Shown piece by piece: positions 45,253-54,105 of a DNA stretch of 64,000 nt. Source of the stretch: CAWIXB01 sp963839955 (GTDB lineage: Bacteria > Actinomycetota > Actinomycetes > JACCUZ01); NCBI GenBank assembly GCA_963839955.1, contig CAWIXB010000001.1, positions 1,364,001-1,428,000 on the forward strand. The letters run 5' to 3'. Numbering within the stretch: the stretch's first letter is position 1; each line of letters begins with the position of its first letter. The translations under genes and the position numbers were made by a program. Below the pieces are notes generated by a model. That model had not been told where the DNA came from. It did not search any database and was given only the letters and a program-made list of their open reading frames with translations.

Positions 45253-45627
45253 ATGACCGAACCATCGACCAGCTGGCAGTTCGACACGATCACGTACGCC
45301 GGGGGATCGCAGGACGGACCGCGGGCTAGCGTGCAGCTGACCCGTCAAGGGAAGCAAGTGCACGCCGAGGGGTCCGGTAATGGGCTTATCGACGCCGTCT
45401 GCGACTCGATCTCACAGGCCACAGGGGTGGCGGCGCGAGTAGTCGCGTTCCGCGCATACTCGGTCGGCCCTGGAAGCGAGGCCGTCGGCGAAGTCGAGCT
45501 CGAGGTAGAGATGCCGGGCCGCCGGGTAGTGGTCACGGCGTCGTCCACGGACGTGGTGGAGGCGGCCGGCCGGGCCTTCCTCGCAGCCATTAACCAGCAC
45601 GGCTTGAAGGCGCAAACGGTGCGCTGA
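45253..45627 (+). CDS. Stand-alone LeuA allosteric-domain protein
   Basis: 124 residues. RASVQLTRQGKQVHAEGSG, GLIDAVCDSISQATG, GEVELEVEMPGRRVVVTA and TDVVEAAGRAFLAAINQ match the regulatory (leucine-binding) C-terminal domain of 2-isopropylmalate synthase. No catalytic TIM barrel lies next to it. May bind leucine and modulate another synthase, or have a new ligand. CAGGAG precedes the ATG. Confidence 0.85.
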   Translation: MTEPSTSWQFDTITYAGGSQDGPRASVQLTRQGKQVHAEGSGNGLIDAVCDSISQATGVAARVVAFRAYSVGPGSEAVGEVELEVEMPGRRVVVTASSTDVVEAAGRAFLAAINQHGLKAQTVR

Positions 45628-45715
45628 ACCGACGCAGCACAGCAGACAAGCGGTCAAGCCGCGGCAAGAGGTTGCCAGCGGCATGAGCGTGGCTCGGTCA
45701 CATGAAAGGTGGGCG

Positions 45716-46864
45716 TCAGAGTCGCGCGAGTACCGAGGCCAAGAGAGCGGCTCTCTCGGCGAGGCTGTCCGCCTGGATCTGCTCGTGGGCTGCGTGTGCG
45801 CCCTGACCGCGTGGACCGAAGCCGTCTAGCGTCGGGAGACCTGCGGCGCCCGTGATGTTCGTGTCGGCTGCGCCGGCCGCAGGCGCCGCCGTGACGTTCT
45901 GTCCCACCGCCGCACCGGCCTTCACCACGACGCCGAGGAGGTCTTCGTTACCGCCTGGTGCCCACGCGGGACGGCTGGAGAGGGTCTGGACGTCGAGCTG
46001 CGCCCCCGGACGCACCGGTTGCAGCGACGCAAGTCGGTCGCAGACCCGACGTTCGGTCTGCAGGTCGACAAACCGCAGCCCGATCTCTGCGTGTGCGTGA
46101 CCGGCAACGACGTTCGTACGACGTCCACCGCCGATCGTTCCGACGTTGGCCAGCACGGACGGCTCCGCCTGCACGGTTTCCCTGACGGCGAGCAGCTGGT
46201 CGATGAGCTCATCGACGGCCGAGACGCCTGACGCCAGATCGAGGGCAGCGTGAGCCTCGCGACCGGAGGCCTCGATGCGCACCCGAGTACTGCCGCGGCG
46301 CGCGGACTTCAGCCCGCCGTCGGGGTGCGGCGACTCCAGGCCGAGTGCTGCGACCGCGCCGGACATGTTGGCCTCGACAACCTCTCTGGCGGTGGGACTG
46401 CCAACCTCCTCATCTGCTGAGACCACCAGCCGGACGGGCCGCGACGGTGTTGTCCCACACTGCGCCAACACCTCCAAGGCCATCTCGGCGACGATCAAGC
46501 CGCCCTTCATGTCGAAGACCCCGGGTCCACGGATCGTGCCGGCGTCGTCGCCGAGCGGCATCGTCTCGAGCCGGCCGACCGGCCACACGGTGTCGTGGTG
46601 CCCGAGGAGCAGGACGTGCGGCTCCGATGACGACTCGGATCCCCAGCGGGCGACGACATGGTCACCCGTGGGGGAGGGCACCCGTTCGACCGAGGCACCG
46701 AGCTCGTCGTACCGCGCGACGAGCACGTCGGCCAGTGCGTCGAGAGCCTCCGCGTCACCGGTCGGGGTCTCATGCCGCACGTAGTCAGCCAGCCTCTGCC
46801 GAGCCGGCGTGAGGAGGCTTGCGGCGGCGCAGGCGAAGCCGTCGTTGAACGGAGAACGCGTCAT
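45716..46864 (-). CDS. M20-family metallopeptidase (N-acyl-amino-acid hydrolase type)
   Basis: 382 residues, CPG2/ArgE-like. Zinc ligands: GHHDTV with His89 and Asp91, GVFDMKGG with Asp118, and catalytic Glu152-Glu153 in ADEEVGSP, plus the dimerisation domain. Frees amino acids from N-acyl or C-terminal Glu conjugates. Divergent from the GNAT-NSAR operon across a 143-base gap with inverted repeats, so its job may be deacylation of the racemised product. Confidence 0.88.
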   Translation of the reverse strand: MTRSPFNDGFACAAASLLTPARQRLADYVRHETPTGDAEALDALADVLVARYDELGASVERVPSPTGDHVVARWGSESSSEPHVLLLGHHDTVWPVGRLETMPLGDDAGTIRGPGVFDMKGGLIVAEMALEVLAQCGTTPSRPVRLVVSADEEVGSPTAREVVEANMSGAVAALGLESPHPDGGLKSARRGSTRVRIEASGREAHAALDLASGVSAVDELIDQLLAVRETVQAEPSVLANVGTIGGGRRTNVVAGHAHAEIGLRFVDLQTERRVCDRLASLQPVRPGAQLDVQTLSSRPAWAPGGNEDLLGVVVKAGAAVGQNVTAAPAAGAADTNITGAAGLPTLDGFGPRGQGAHAAHEQIQADSLAERAALLASVLARL

Positions 46865-46895
46865 GGATACTGACACTATCCCTGTGTCGAGGGAT
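46865..46895. promoter_or_regulatory. Overlapping inverted repeats, possible operator
   Basis: GGATA-N7-TATCC (46865-46881) and ATCCCT-N6-AGGGAT (46878-46895) overlap directly upstream of the M20 ATG, in the gap shared with the GNAT-NSAR operon. Probable regulator-binding site for coordinated control. Confidence 0.4.
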
Positions 46896-47007
46896 CTCAC
46901 CAGACTGTGGCAACCCTTGACTTACGCCCAAAAACGTGGGGAGACTCATTCGCCGGAGAGGTTGCATACTCTACGTATCCACGCCCGTCACTCATCGTCG
47001 GAGCCTC

Positions 47008-47784
47008 ATGCCAAGCACGGTCACGGTCACCGCCCGGACGCTGGTCGCCGCCGAGGAGCGCGACGCGGCGGCTCGGCTGTACCGGCAGGTCTTCGGCCTC
47101 GCTGACACCGACGCGGCGATGACGCCGAAACTGCTGGCGGCACTGCAGCACCACGGTGGGTCGGCTGTGGGGGCCTTCGACGGCGACGACGAGCTCATCG
47201 GTTTCGCCTACGGCTTCGTCGGCCTCGACGACCACGGTGCCTACCACCACTCGCAGGCCGCGGTCGTCGCGCCGGCCCATCAAGGCAGGGGCATCGGCCG
47301 CGAGCTGAAACTTGCTCAGGCGGAGGTCGCCCGATCGACCGGCGTGGGTTCGATGCGCTGGGCCTATGACCCGATGCACGCCCGCAACGCGCACTTCAAC
47401 CTCGACGTGCTCGGTGCCACCGGCCGTTGGTTCCACCGCGACTACTACGGGATGAACGACGAGCTGGGCCGTACGGACCGCGTGCTCGTCGAGTGGCCGG
47501 TGCAAGGACAGGAGCCCGCGCTGCGCACCACACACGAGCTCGCAGTCCCACAGCCGGTGCCCGCCTGGTCCGAGGTGGTGCGTGACGGCGCCGACACGTG
47601 GCTCGCGATCCCCGCCGATTGGAACCACCTCGCGCACCACGACCCCGAGCGCGCCGCGACCCTGCGCAACCGGACCGCAGACCAGCTGGAAAGTCTCCTG
47701 ACTCAGGGCCGCGCGCTGGTGTCGTGCGCGCGGGCCAGCGAGGCGACCGCGGTCTACCGGATCGGGGAGGTCAGCGGTGACTGA
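47008..47784 (+). CDS. GNAT acyltransferase, COG3375-like
   Basis: 258 residues. Acyl-CoA motif A VVAPAHQGRGIGRELKLAQAE, then MRWAYDPMHARNAHFNLDVLG, a segment I associate with the GNAT group found beside N-succinylamino-acid racemases. Predicted to transfer succinyl or acetyl from CoA to an amino acid N-terminus. ATG with GGAG near; its stop overlaps the following SIS gene by 8 bases, so they are coupled. Confidence 0.85.
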   Translation: MPSTVTVTARTLVAAEERDAAARLYRQVFGLADTDAAMTPKLLAALQHHGGSAVGAFDGDDELIGFAYGFVGLDDHGAYHHSQAAVVAPAHQGRGIGRELKLAQAEVARSTGVGSMRWAYDPMHARNAHFNLDVLGATGRWFHRDYYGMNDELGRTDRVLVEWPVQGQEPALRTTHELAVPQPVPAWSEVVRDGADTWLAIPADWNHLAHHDPERAATLRNRTADQLESLLTQGRALVSCARASEATAVYRIGEVSGD

Positions 47785-48451
47785 CGCGACGCAGAAGCAG
47801 CGCAGTCGCGAGGAGAACCGGCGACTCTCGAGCCCCGACGACCGCTACCGGGCCAGGCTGCAGCGCCGTTCGACCGCCAATGTTCTGTTTCAGCGGCTGA
47901 TGCAGCAGGAGATCGTGAACCTCGCCGCTACCCTGGAGCGGCTGGAGGCCGATGGTTCGCTCGAGCTTGCGGCTAGACGCGCGGTCGCGGCGAAGCGCCG
48001 GTTCGTCACCGGCGCCTCGAAGTCATGGTCGTACGCCTCTCTGCTGGCGACGGACCTGTCGGCCAGCCTCGCCAACGTCACCCTCATCGACGGCACGGTG
48101 GTGCGAGCCGTCGACGTCCTCTCCGACGTGCGCCCAGACGACGTCCTGATCGCCTTCTCGTTGCGCCGCTACGCGCGCTCGACGACTGTCATCGCGCGAG
48201 AGTTCTCCGCCGCCGGGGGCTCCGTCATCGGGATCACCGACGCCGAGGACAGCCCTGTCGCGCGGCTCTCCGACGTATCGGTCGTCGTCGGCACCGACAG
48301 TGCGTCGTACGCCGACTCACCCACCGCGGTGGCTGCGGCTGTGCACATCCTCGCCACGCTCACCGCGGCGAGCGCGAAGGGCGCCCGCAGGAGGCTGGCC
48401 CGACGCGATGTCCTGACCCGTCAGCTCGACGTCTACGAACAGGAGCTCTGA
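47777..48451 (+). CDS. RpiR/MurR-like SIS-domain protein without HTH
   Basis: 224 residues. Residues 75-215 form an SIS (sugar isomerase) domain: RRFVTGASKSWSYASLLA, DVLIAFSLRRYARSTTVIAREF and GSVIGITDAEDSPVARLSDV. RpiR-family regulators normally have about 75 N-terminal residues with an HTH; here the 45 residues before the domain show none. So it may sense a ligand without DNA binding, act with another regulator, or be an enzyme. GTG with GGGGAGG. Confidence 0.8.
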   Translation: MTDATQKQRSREENRRLSSPDDRYRARLQRRSTANVLFQRLMQQEIVNLAATLERLEADGSLELAARRAVAAKRRFVTGASKSWSYASLLATDLSASLANVTLIDGTVVRAVDVLSDVRPDDVLIAFSLRRYARSTTVIAREFSAAGGSVIGITDAEDSPVARLSDVSVVVGTDSASYADSPTAVAAAVHILATLTAASAKGARRRLARRDVLTRQLDVYEQEL

Positions 48452-48453
48452 CG

Positions 48454-49572
48454 ATGCGCGTCCGTCGGGTGGAGCTGCTGCGGGCACGGCTGCCGCTGGT
48501 CCGCGAGTTCGAGACCAGCTCGCATCGCAAGTCTCACCTCGAGCACATCCTGGTGCGCGTCGAAGACGCCGACGGCGTTGTCGGTTGGGGCGAGATCGCG
48601 TCACCGTCAGGTCCCTTCTATGCCGCGGAGACAGTCGACACGTGCTGGCAGATCGCCCGCGAGTACCTCGTGCCGCGATTGCTCGGCGCAGACTGGGACG
48701 AACCCTCGCAGGTGCCCGGCCTGTGGGCGAAGGTGCGCGGGCACGAGTTCGCCAAGGCCGGCTTCGACATGGCCTGCTGGTCGCTCGCGGCGCAGACGCG
48801 AGACGTGCCACTGGCCGCGGCACTCGGCGGCGAGCGGCACAGCGTCGTCGCCGGTGTGAGCCTGGGAATCGAGAAGACCACCGGTGATCTCGTCGAGCAG
48901 ATCGTCAGGTACGTCGAGAGCGGCTACCCGCGGGTCAAGCTCAAGATCGCCCCCGGCTGGGACGTCGAGCCGGTCCGGGCGGCGCGGGAGAGATTCCCTG
49001 ACTTGACGCTCCAGGTCGACGCCAACGGGGCCTACACGGAGAGCCGGGAGGATCTCGCGGCGCTGCGCGACCTGGACGACTTAGGCTTGGTGATGGTCGA
49101 GCAACCGTTCGCGGCGCGTGACTTCACGGCGCACGCGCGGCTGCAGGCCGACCTGGTGACGCCGATCTGCCTCGACGAGTCGATCGTCGACCTGCACGAC
49201 CTCGAGACCGCGCTGGCTATGAAGGCGTTGCGCGTGCTGAACATCAAGGTTTCCCGGATGGGTGGTCTGACGGCTGCCTGCGCCGCCCACGACCTCGCCC
49301 GCGAAAACGGCATAGACGTCTGGTGCGGCGGCATGCACGAGTTCGGGATCGGGCGCGCGGCGAACGTTGCGCTGTCGAGCCTGCCCGGCTTCGTGCTGCC
49401 GTCGGACGTCTCGGCGTCGGACAGGTACTACGAGCGAGACGTGGTGACACCTCCGATCCACGCGAATGTCGGGACCGTCACGGTCCCGTGGCAGAAACCC
49501 GGGCTCGGTCACGACGTCGACGAGTCCTACGTGCGGTCCCTGTCGACCCGCAAGGCAGAGCAGCACGTCTGA
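48454..49572 (+). CDS. Enolase-superfamily racemase, NSAR/OSBS group
   Basis: 372 residues, capped TIM barrel. Catalytic set intact: Lys162 and Lys164 (VKLKI), metal ligands Asp189, Glu216 (VEQPF) and Asp241 (CLDES), and general base Lys265 (NIKVSRMGG). GMHEFGIGRAAN matches the G-ETG-GR-N loop. Racemises N-succinyl amino acids, or makes o-succinylbenzoate; with no menaquinone genes nearby and a GNAT plus two deacylases around it, racemase is preferred. Two bases after the SIS stop. Confidence 0.85.
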   Translation: MRVRRVELLRARLPLVREFETSSHRKSHLEHILVRVEDADGVVGWGEIASPSGPFYAAETVDTCWQIAREYLVPRLLGADWDEPSQVPGLWAKVRGHEFAKAGFDMACWSLAAQTRDVPLAAALGGERHSVVAGVSLGIEKTTGDLVEQIVRYVESGYPRVKLKIAPGWDVEPVRAARERFPDLTLQVDANGAYTESREDLAALRDLDDLGLVMVEQPFAARDFTAHARLQADLVTPICLDESIVDLHDLETALAMKALRVLNIKVSRMGGLTAACAAHDLARENGIDVWCGGMHEFGIGRAANVALSSLPGFVLPSDVSASDRYYERDVVTPPIHANVGTVTVPWQKPGLGHDVDESYVRSLSTRKAEQHV

Positions 49573-49623
49573 CCGTCGCCCTCCGAACCCCCGCTGGGCC
49601 CGACACAACGAGGAGATCTCCTG

Positions 49624-51111
49624 ATGCCCGAGTCGACGCCGACGTCCTCGGCAGAATCCACTCGGACGGCTAGCCGGCCGCAGTCCGAGACAGCCGCAAC
49701 CGCTCCGGATCGCGCCAACGCCTACGAGGTCGCGCAGTCCGGCCGGATGCGGACGATCACCAGCGCGATCTCCGTGATCGGGCTTGCCGTCTGCGCGGTT
49801 GCCGGCTTCTTCGTGGAGGCTCCGACGCTGTGGGGCCTCGCGCCCATCGTCCTGTACGCGGCGCTGTGCTTGCTGGGCATGGACCTCGTCGTCGCCACCG
49901 TGGTCAGTCTCGTCGGCGGCGTGCTCATCGCCCAGCAGACTCCGGAGGAGTTCGGCAACCTGCTTGGCGCGTCGATGGCCGACCTGGTCACCCAGATCGG
50001 GCTCATCATCATGCTCGGAGCCGGTGTCGGTGAGGTGCTTCGCGTCACCGGAGTCGCCGACACCATCGTCCGCGCGGTGATGCGGGTAGCCGGTGTACGG
50101 AGCCAACGAGCCGTGCTCCTCGGCGGGATGCTCTCCTGTGCAGCCCTGGTCACGAGTCTCGGCACGCTCGCCGGCGCGCTGGCCATCGCCGCGCCGATCC
50201 TGTTGCCCGTGGCGGCGCGCATCGGGTTCACCAGGTCCGCTACGGCCGCGATGATGTTCGTCGGTGGCTGTGCGGGTCTGGCCCTTGCTCCCTTCGCCGG
50301 GTCGAACGTTGCGATCATGGACGCCGCGGAGGTCAGCTACCTGACCTACCTGACGTACGGCGCCGCCCCGCTCGCCGTGCTGTCCATCGCGATGGCGATG
50401 GTCGTGGTGCCATGGATCCAGCGCCGGACAAGGAACACCGACGACTTCTACTCCGAGGCCGAGCTCGAGACCGACGACTCGAACGTGTCGGAGAAGTCGG
50501 GACGTCCGACGGCGGTGTTCCTCGCGATGTTGGTGGTCACCGTTGTCTACGCGACGGTCACGAACGCGGGTACGTCGTTCCCCCTGCTCGCCCTGCCACT
50601 GCTGGGCGTCGTCACCGGCTTCGCCGGCAGGCTCTCGTCCAGCGACATCGCTTCGCACATGTATCGCGGCGGATCGCGGCTGCTGAGCATCTTCCTGCTG
50701 TTCTGGTTGCTGGCTGCGCTGTTCCTCACCATCGACGCACTGCAGCCCTACGAGGTGATCCTTGACAAGTTCGGCCCGCAGTTGGAGTCGATCTCCGGTC
50801 TCGGGTTCTCCAGCGCGATCGCGCTGCTCGGCTGGGTCGGAGTCCCGGGTGCGACCGCGGCACAGGTCGTGCTCCTGGACAAGGTGTTCGGCGACCTGGC
50901 GTCCACCGTCGGCGTCGGCGCCGGTGCCTGGGTGATCGTGCTGCTGTGGGCGTCCAAGGCGGACACATACGGACCGTTCCCGAACGCCAACATGATTGGC
51001 GCAATGGGTCTGGCCCGGTCGACCAACCTGAGGTCGCTGCTCTACACGGGCTGGATGGTGCTCATCCCGGCCTGTCTCCTGTACGTCATCCTGCTCGCCG
51101 TGCTGGTGTGA
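49624..51111 (+). CDS. Ion-transporter-superfamily permease, NhaC/GntP-like
   Basis: 495 residues with about 12 membrane helices after a 40-residue polar N-terminus. Glycine-rich re-entrant-type repeats LIIMLGAGVGEVLRVTG and MMFVGGCAGLALAPFAGSNVAI. Probably carries an amino or organic acid into the cell in the NSAR operon. Its stop overlaps the next GTG (GTGA). Confidence 0.75.
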   Translation: MPESTPTSSAESTRTASRPQSETAATAPDRANAYEVAQSGRMRTITSAISVIGLAVCAVAGFFVEAPTLWGLAPIVLYAALCLLGMDLVVATVVSLVGGVLIAQQTPEEFGNLLGASMADLVTQIGLIIMLGAGVGEVLRVTGVADTIVRAVMRVAGVRSQRAVLLGGMLSCAALVTSLGTLAGALAIAAPILLPVAARIGFTRSATAAMMFVGGCAGLALAPFAGSNVAIMDAAEVSYLTYLTYGAAPLAVLSIAMAMVVVPWIQRRTRNTDDFYSEAELETDDSNVSEKSGRPTAVFLAMLVVTVVYATVTNAGTSFPLLALPLLGVVTGFAGRLSSSDIASHMYRGGSRLLSIFLLFWLLAALFLTIDALQPYEVILDKFGPQLESISGLGFSSAIALLGWVGVPGATAAQVVLLDKVFGDLASTVGVGAGAWVIVLLWASKADTYGPFPNANMIGAMGLARSTNLRSLLYTGWMVLIPACLLYVILLAVLV

Positions 51112-52694
51112 CGGCCGTCGCGGACCTCGTCGTCACCGGAGGCATTGTCGTCGACGGCACCGGCGGGGAGTCACTGCTCGCCGACGTGGCGGTCGCCGAC
51201 GGTCGGGTTCAGGCGATCGGTGCACCGGGGTCTCTCCGGGGTGCCGAGACGCTGGACGCCGAGGGCTTGGTCGTCTGCCCGGGCTTCATCGACCTGCACT
51301 CGCACGCCGACTTCAGCATCACCGGGCATCCCGGCGCTGACACCGCGTTGGCGCAAGGCGTGACCACGTTGCTGACCGGCAACTGCGGATGGTCGCCGTT
51401 TCCCGTCGCCGACCTCGACGACCTGCGGGCCGCTGCGGCGTTCCTGACGCCGGAGCTGGACTGGTCGTGGACCGACCTGGCCGGCTACGCGGATGCCGTG
51501 CAGGCCGCTCGGCCGGCGGTGAACATCGCGTTGCAGGTGGGGCACTCGGCGCTGCGGCTCGCGGCCATGGGCGGTGCCGAGCGCGCACCCGACGACGCCG
51601 AGCTCGATGCCATGGGCAGGCTGCTCGCGGATGCCGCGGTGCAGGGCGCCTACGGCTTCTCGACAGGGTTGATCTACGCGCCCGGTGCCTACGCCTCACC
51701 GGCTGAGGTCACGTCGCTGGCCCGGGTCGCGGCCCGACACGGACTGCTCTACTCGACCCACATCCGCGACGAAGCCGACGGCGTCGTCGGGGCGGTCGAG
51801 GAGGCGATCGAGACCGCGCGGGCCAGCGGGGTGCGACTGGAGGTCTCGCACCTCAAGGCAATGGGCCGGGAGAACCACGGCGCCGTGGCCGATGCGTTGC
51901 GGCTGGTCGACGACGCCCGAGCGGACGGCGTGGACGTGGCGTGTGACGTCTACCCCTACACGGCCTCGTCGACGACACTCTCGTCGCGGCTGCCCACCTG
52001 GGCGCTGGACGGTGGCGTCGACCGCCTGGTCGAGCGGCTCGCCGACCCGCCGGTGCGCGCGCGAATCGTCGGCGAGCTCCGGGCCCGGATGCGACGTGAT
52101 GTCGACGCGGAGGGAGTCGTCGTCGCGGACCTGCCGCCGGGGCCGTTCTCGTCCGCCCGCGGGCAGAGCGTGGCCGACCTGGGTCGCGAGCTCGCGGTGG
52201 AGCCGGCCGAGGCCGCGGTCCGCCTTCTCGCCGGTCATCACGGCGCCGTGGCGGTGGTCAACCACGCGATGGCGGAGGACGACGTCCTCACTGTCTTGCG
52301 TCACCCGACGGCGAGCGTCGCGAGCGACGGCTGGGTGCTGCGCCCGAGCGGCGCCGGGCAGCCGCACCCACGCAGCTTCGGCACGTTCGCACGGGTGCTC
52401 GGTCACTACGCGCGTGACACCCGCGCCCTGTCACTGCCCGAGGCGGTACGCAAGATGACGTCGTTGCCCGCGTCGCGGCTGGGGATGGCCGACCGGGGCG
52501 TGCTGCGTTCCGGCACGGTTGCCGATGTCGCGGTCTTCGACCCGGACGCGGTCGTCGACCGCTCGACGTACAACGATCCCTGGCAGTTGGCGACGGGGGT
52601 CCGGCACGTGCTGGTGTCCGGTGAGCCGGCGGTGCGCGACGGCTCGCTCACCGGCGTACGCGGTGGGCGCGTGCTACGACGGGCGGCGGCGTAG
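51108..52694 (+). CDS. N-acyl-D-amino-acid deacylase (D-aminoacylase) family
   Basis: 528 residues, amidohydrolase fold. Metal ligands DLHSHADF (His64, His66), Cys93 in GNCGWSP, His218 in STHIRDEAD, His248 in VSHLKAMG, and catalytic Asp in VASDGWVL. Releases D-amino acids from N-acyl forms, which would feed the racemase route. Last gene of the operon. Confidence 0.88.
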   Translation: MTAVADLVVTGGIVVDGTGGESLLADVAVADGRVQAIGAPGSLRGAETLDAEGLVVCPGFIDLHSHADFSITGHPGADTALAQGVTTLLTGNCGWSPFPVADLDDLRAAAAFLTPELDWSWTDLAGYADAVQAARPAVNIALQVGHSALRLAAMGGAERAPDDAELDAMGRLLADAAVQGAYGFSTGLIYAPGAYASPAEVTSLARVAARHGLLYSTHIRDEADGVVGAVEEAIETARASGVRLEVSHLKAMGRENHGAVADALRLVDDARADGVDVACDVYPYTASSTTLSSRLPTWALDGGVDRLVERLADPPVRARIVGELRARMRRDVDAEGVVVADLPPGPFSSARGQSVADLGRELAVEPAEAAVRLLAGHHGAVAVVNHAMAEDDVLTVLRHPTASVASDGWVLRPSGAGQPHPRSFGTFARVLGHYARDTRALSLPEAVRKMTSLPASRLGMADRGVLRSGTVADVAVFDPDAVVDRSTYNDPWQLATGVRHVLVSGEPAVRDGSLTGVRGGRVLRRAAA

Positions 52695-52698
52695 ACGG

Positions 52699-53355
52699 CT
52701 AGCCGTCGGTCCCCTCGTCCGGTCGACGGGCCAGCCCGGTGAGGTGCGGACGGCACAGCGGGAGCGCGAAAGACATCGACTGGTCGGTGAGCCGGCTCTC
52801 ATCGAAGCCCGCCAGGCGGATCGCCGCTCTGGTGTCCCGTGACAGGTGACAGCCGGCCGCGAACCGTCCCCACAGGCGGTCGCCTCGATCCTGCACCGAC
52901 GCGAGGCGGGTGCCGTCCGCCGCGCGTACGTGCTCGAGCACCAGCAGCACGCCGCGCGGTCTGAGGACACGTCGCACTTCCGCGAGTGAGGCATCCAAGT
53001 CGCCGACGCTGCACAGCACCAGCGTGCACAGGACCGCGTCGACGGAGCTGTCGGCGACGGGCATCTGTTCCGCAGTGCCGGCGACGAGTACGACGGGTAC
53101 GCCCCGTTCGCGGAGCGCTCGCACCCGCGGCCCGGCTGTTCTTCGCATATGTGGTTCGGGCTCGAGGGCGACGACCCGATCGACGGCGGGAGGCACGTGG
53201 CCGAGGTCATGACCCGGGCCGAGCCCCACGACGAGCAGCGTGCCTTTGGCGGGTGCCAGGGCCTCGCGACGCCTGGCCGCGAGCTCGGTGCGTTCGCCCA
53301 ACGCCGCGAGAGCCGTATAGACCACCGCGAAGACGGGGTGCTCGCGCCGGGCCAT
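52699..53355 (-). CDS. SAM-dependent methyltransferase
   Basis: 218 residues. TLLVVGLGPGHDLGHVP (motif I), VVALEPEPHMRR (motif II), DAVLCTLVLCSVGDL (motif IV) and RRVLRPRGVLLVLEHV. UbiE/phospholipid-methylase-like. Converges on the D-aminoacylase gene with 4 bases between stops. Target unknown. Confidence 0.88.
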   Translation of the reverse strand: MARREHPVFAVVYTALAALGERTELAARRREALAPAKGTLLVVGLGPGHDLGHVPPAVDRVVALEPEPHMRRTAGPRVRALRERGVPVVLVAGTAEQMPVADSSVDAVLCTLVLCSVGDLDASLAEVRRVLRPRGVLLVLEHVRAADGTRLASVQDRGDRLWGRFAAGCHLSRDTRAAIRLAGFDESRLTDQSMSFALPLCRPHLTGLARRPDEGTDG

Positions 53356-53400
53356 GGCAGTCAGTCTCGCGCGTGGACCGAGCGACGTCGGCGCGATCGA

Positions 53401-54105
53401 TCAGGTCGGTGCGAGTGTGTCGAGCAGGCGGATCAGGTCGGCGAGGCCTGCTGCCTCATGCTCGGGGCGTGGACCATGCGGGTCGAGGTCGTGGCCGGGA
53501 CGCTCCAGCCGGACGACGGTGATGCCGGCTTCCAGCGCGCCCCGGACGTCGCGGGCCGACGTGGCTACATGGACCATCGGGCCGAGGGCTCGCCGCGCCT
53601 CGTCGTAGATGCGCGGCGCGGGCTTGTAGGCCTGCAGCCGCTGCGACGTCATCGCTACGTCATGGTCGACTAGGGCTGCTGCCTGGGTGCACTGGAACAG
53701 CTCGTCGTCGACGTTGGACAGCAGCCCGAGCCGGTAGCCACGGGAGGCGAGCGACGGCAGTGACGCGGCCACGTCGGACCAGAGCGGCCACCTCGGCATC
53801 GAGTCCACCAGTGCACTGACACCAGCGGCTACATCGCCGTCGATGTGCAGTGACGCGTACGCCTCCGCCAACGCGCGTTCAGCCAGCACGTGCCACGGCA
53901 CCCAACCCCGGCACCCCTTCTGCGCAGCCTTGTTCGCCGCGTCCCACTCGTCGTAGAGCGCCTCGCCCGTCGTCGACCAGCCGTGCTCGACGGCGAGCGC
54001 CTCGAACGCGGCGCCCCCGCCCCGGCGCGAGTCGAGCAGTGCACTGAACAGGTCGAACGTGACGACCGGGCGCCTCGGCGCTCGGCCGCCGATCGACGTG
54101 CTCAA
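53401..54105 (-). CDS. HAD-superfamily hydrolase, haloacid-dehalogenase-like
   Basis: 234 residues. Motif I FDLFSALLD with nucleophile Asp, motif II RLGLLSNVDD, Lys in AYKPAPRIY, and motif IV region TSARDVRGALEAG. TTG is the only plausible start; it overlaps the stop of the FAD/FeS gene by four bases, so coupled. A 2-haloacid dehalogenase or phosphatase. Confidence 0.8.
   Translation of the reverse strand: MSTSIGGRAPRRPVVTFDLFSALLDSRRGGGAAFEALAVEHGWSTTGEALYDEWDAANKAAQKGCRGWVPWHVLAERALAEAYASLHIDGDVAAGVSALVDSMPRWPLWSDVAASLPSLASRGYRLGLLSNVDDELFQCTQAAALVDHDVAMTSQRLQAYKPAPRIYDEARRALGPMVHVATSARDVRGALEAGITVVRLERPGHDLDPHGPRPEHEAAGLADLIRLLDTLAPT

Noticed and set aside
52694..52707. 14-base palindrome GACGGCTAGCCGTC between two convergent stops
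   Set aside because: It has no loop and contains both stop codons; too short to claim a terminator or operator.
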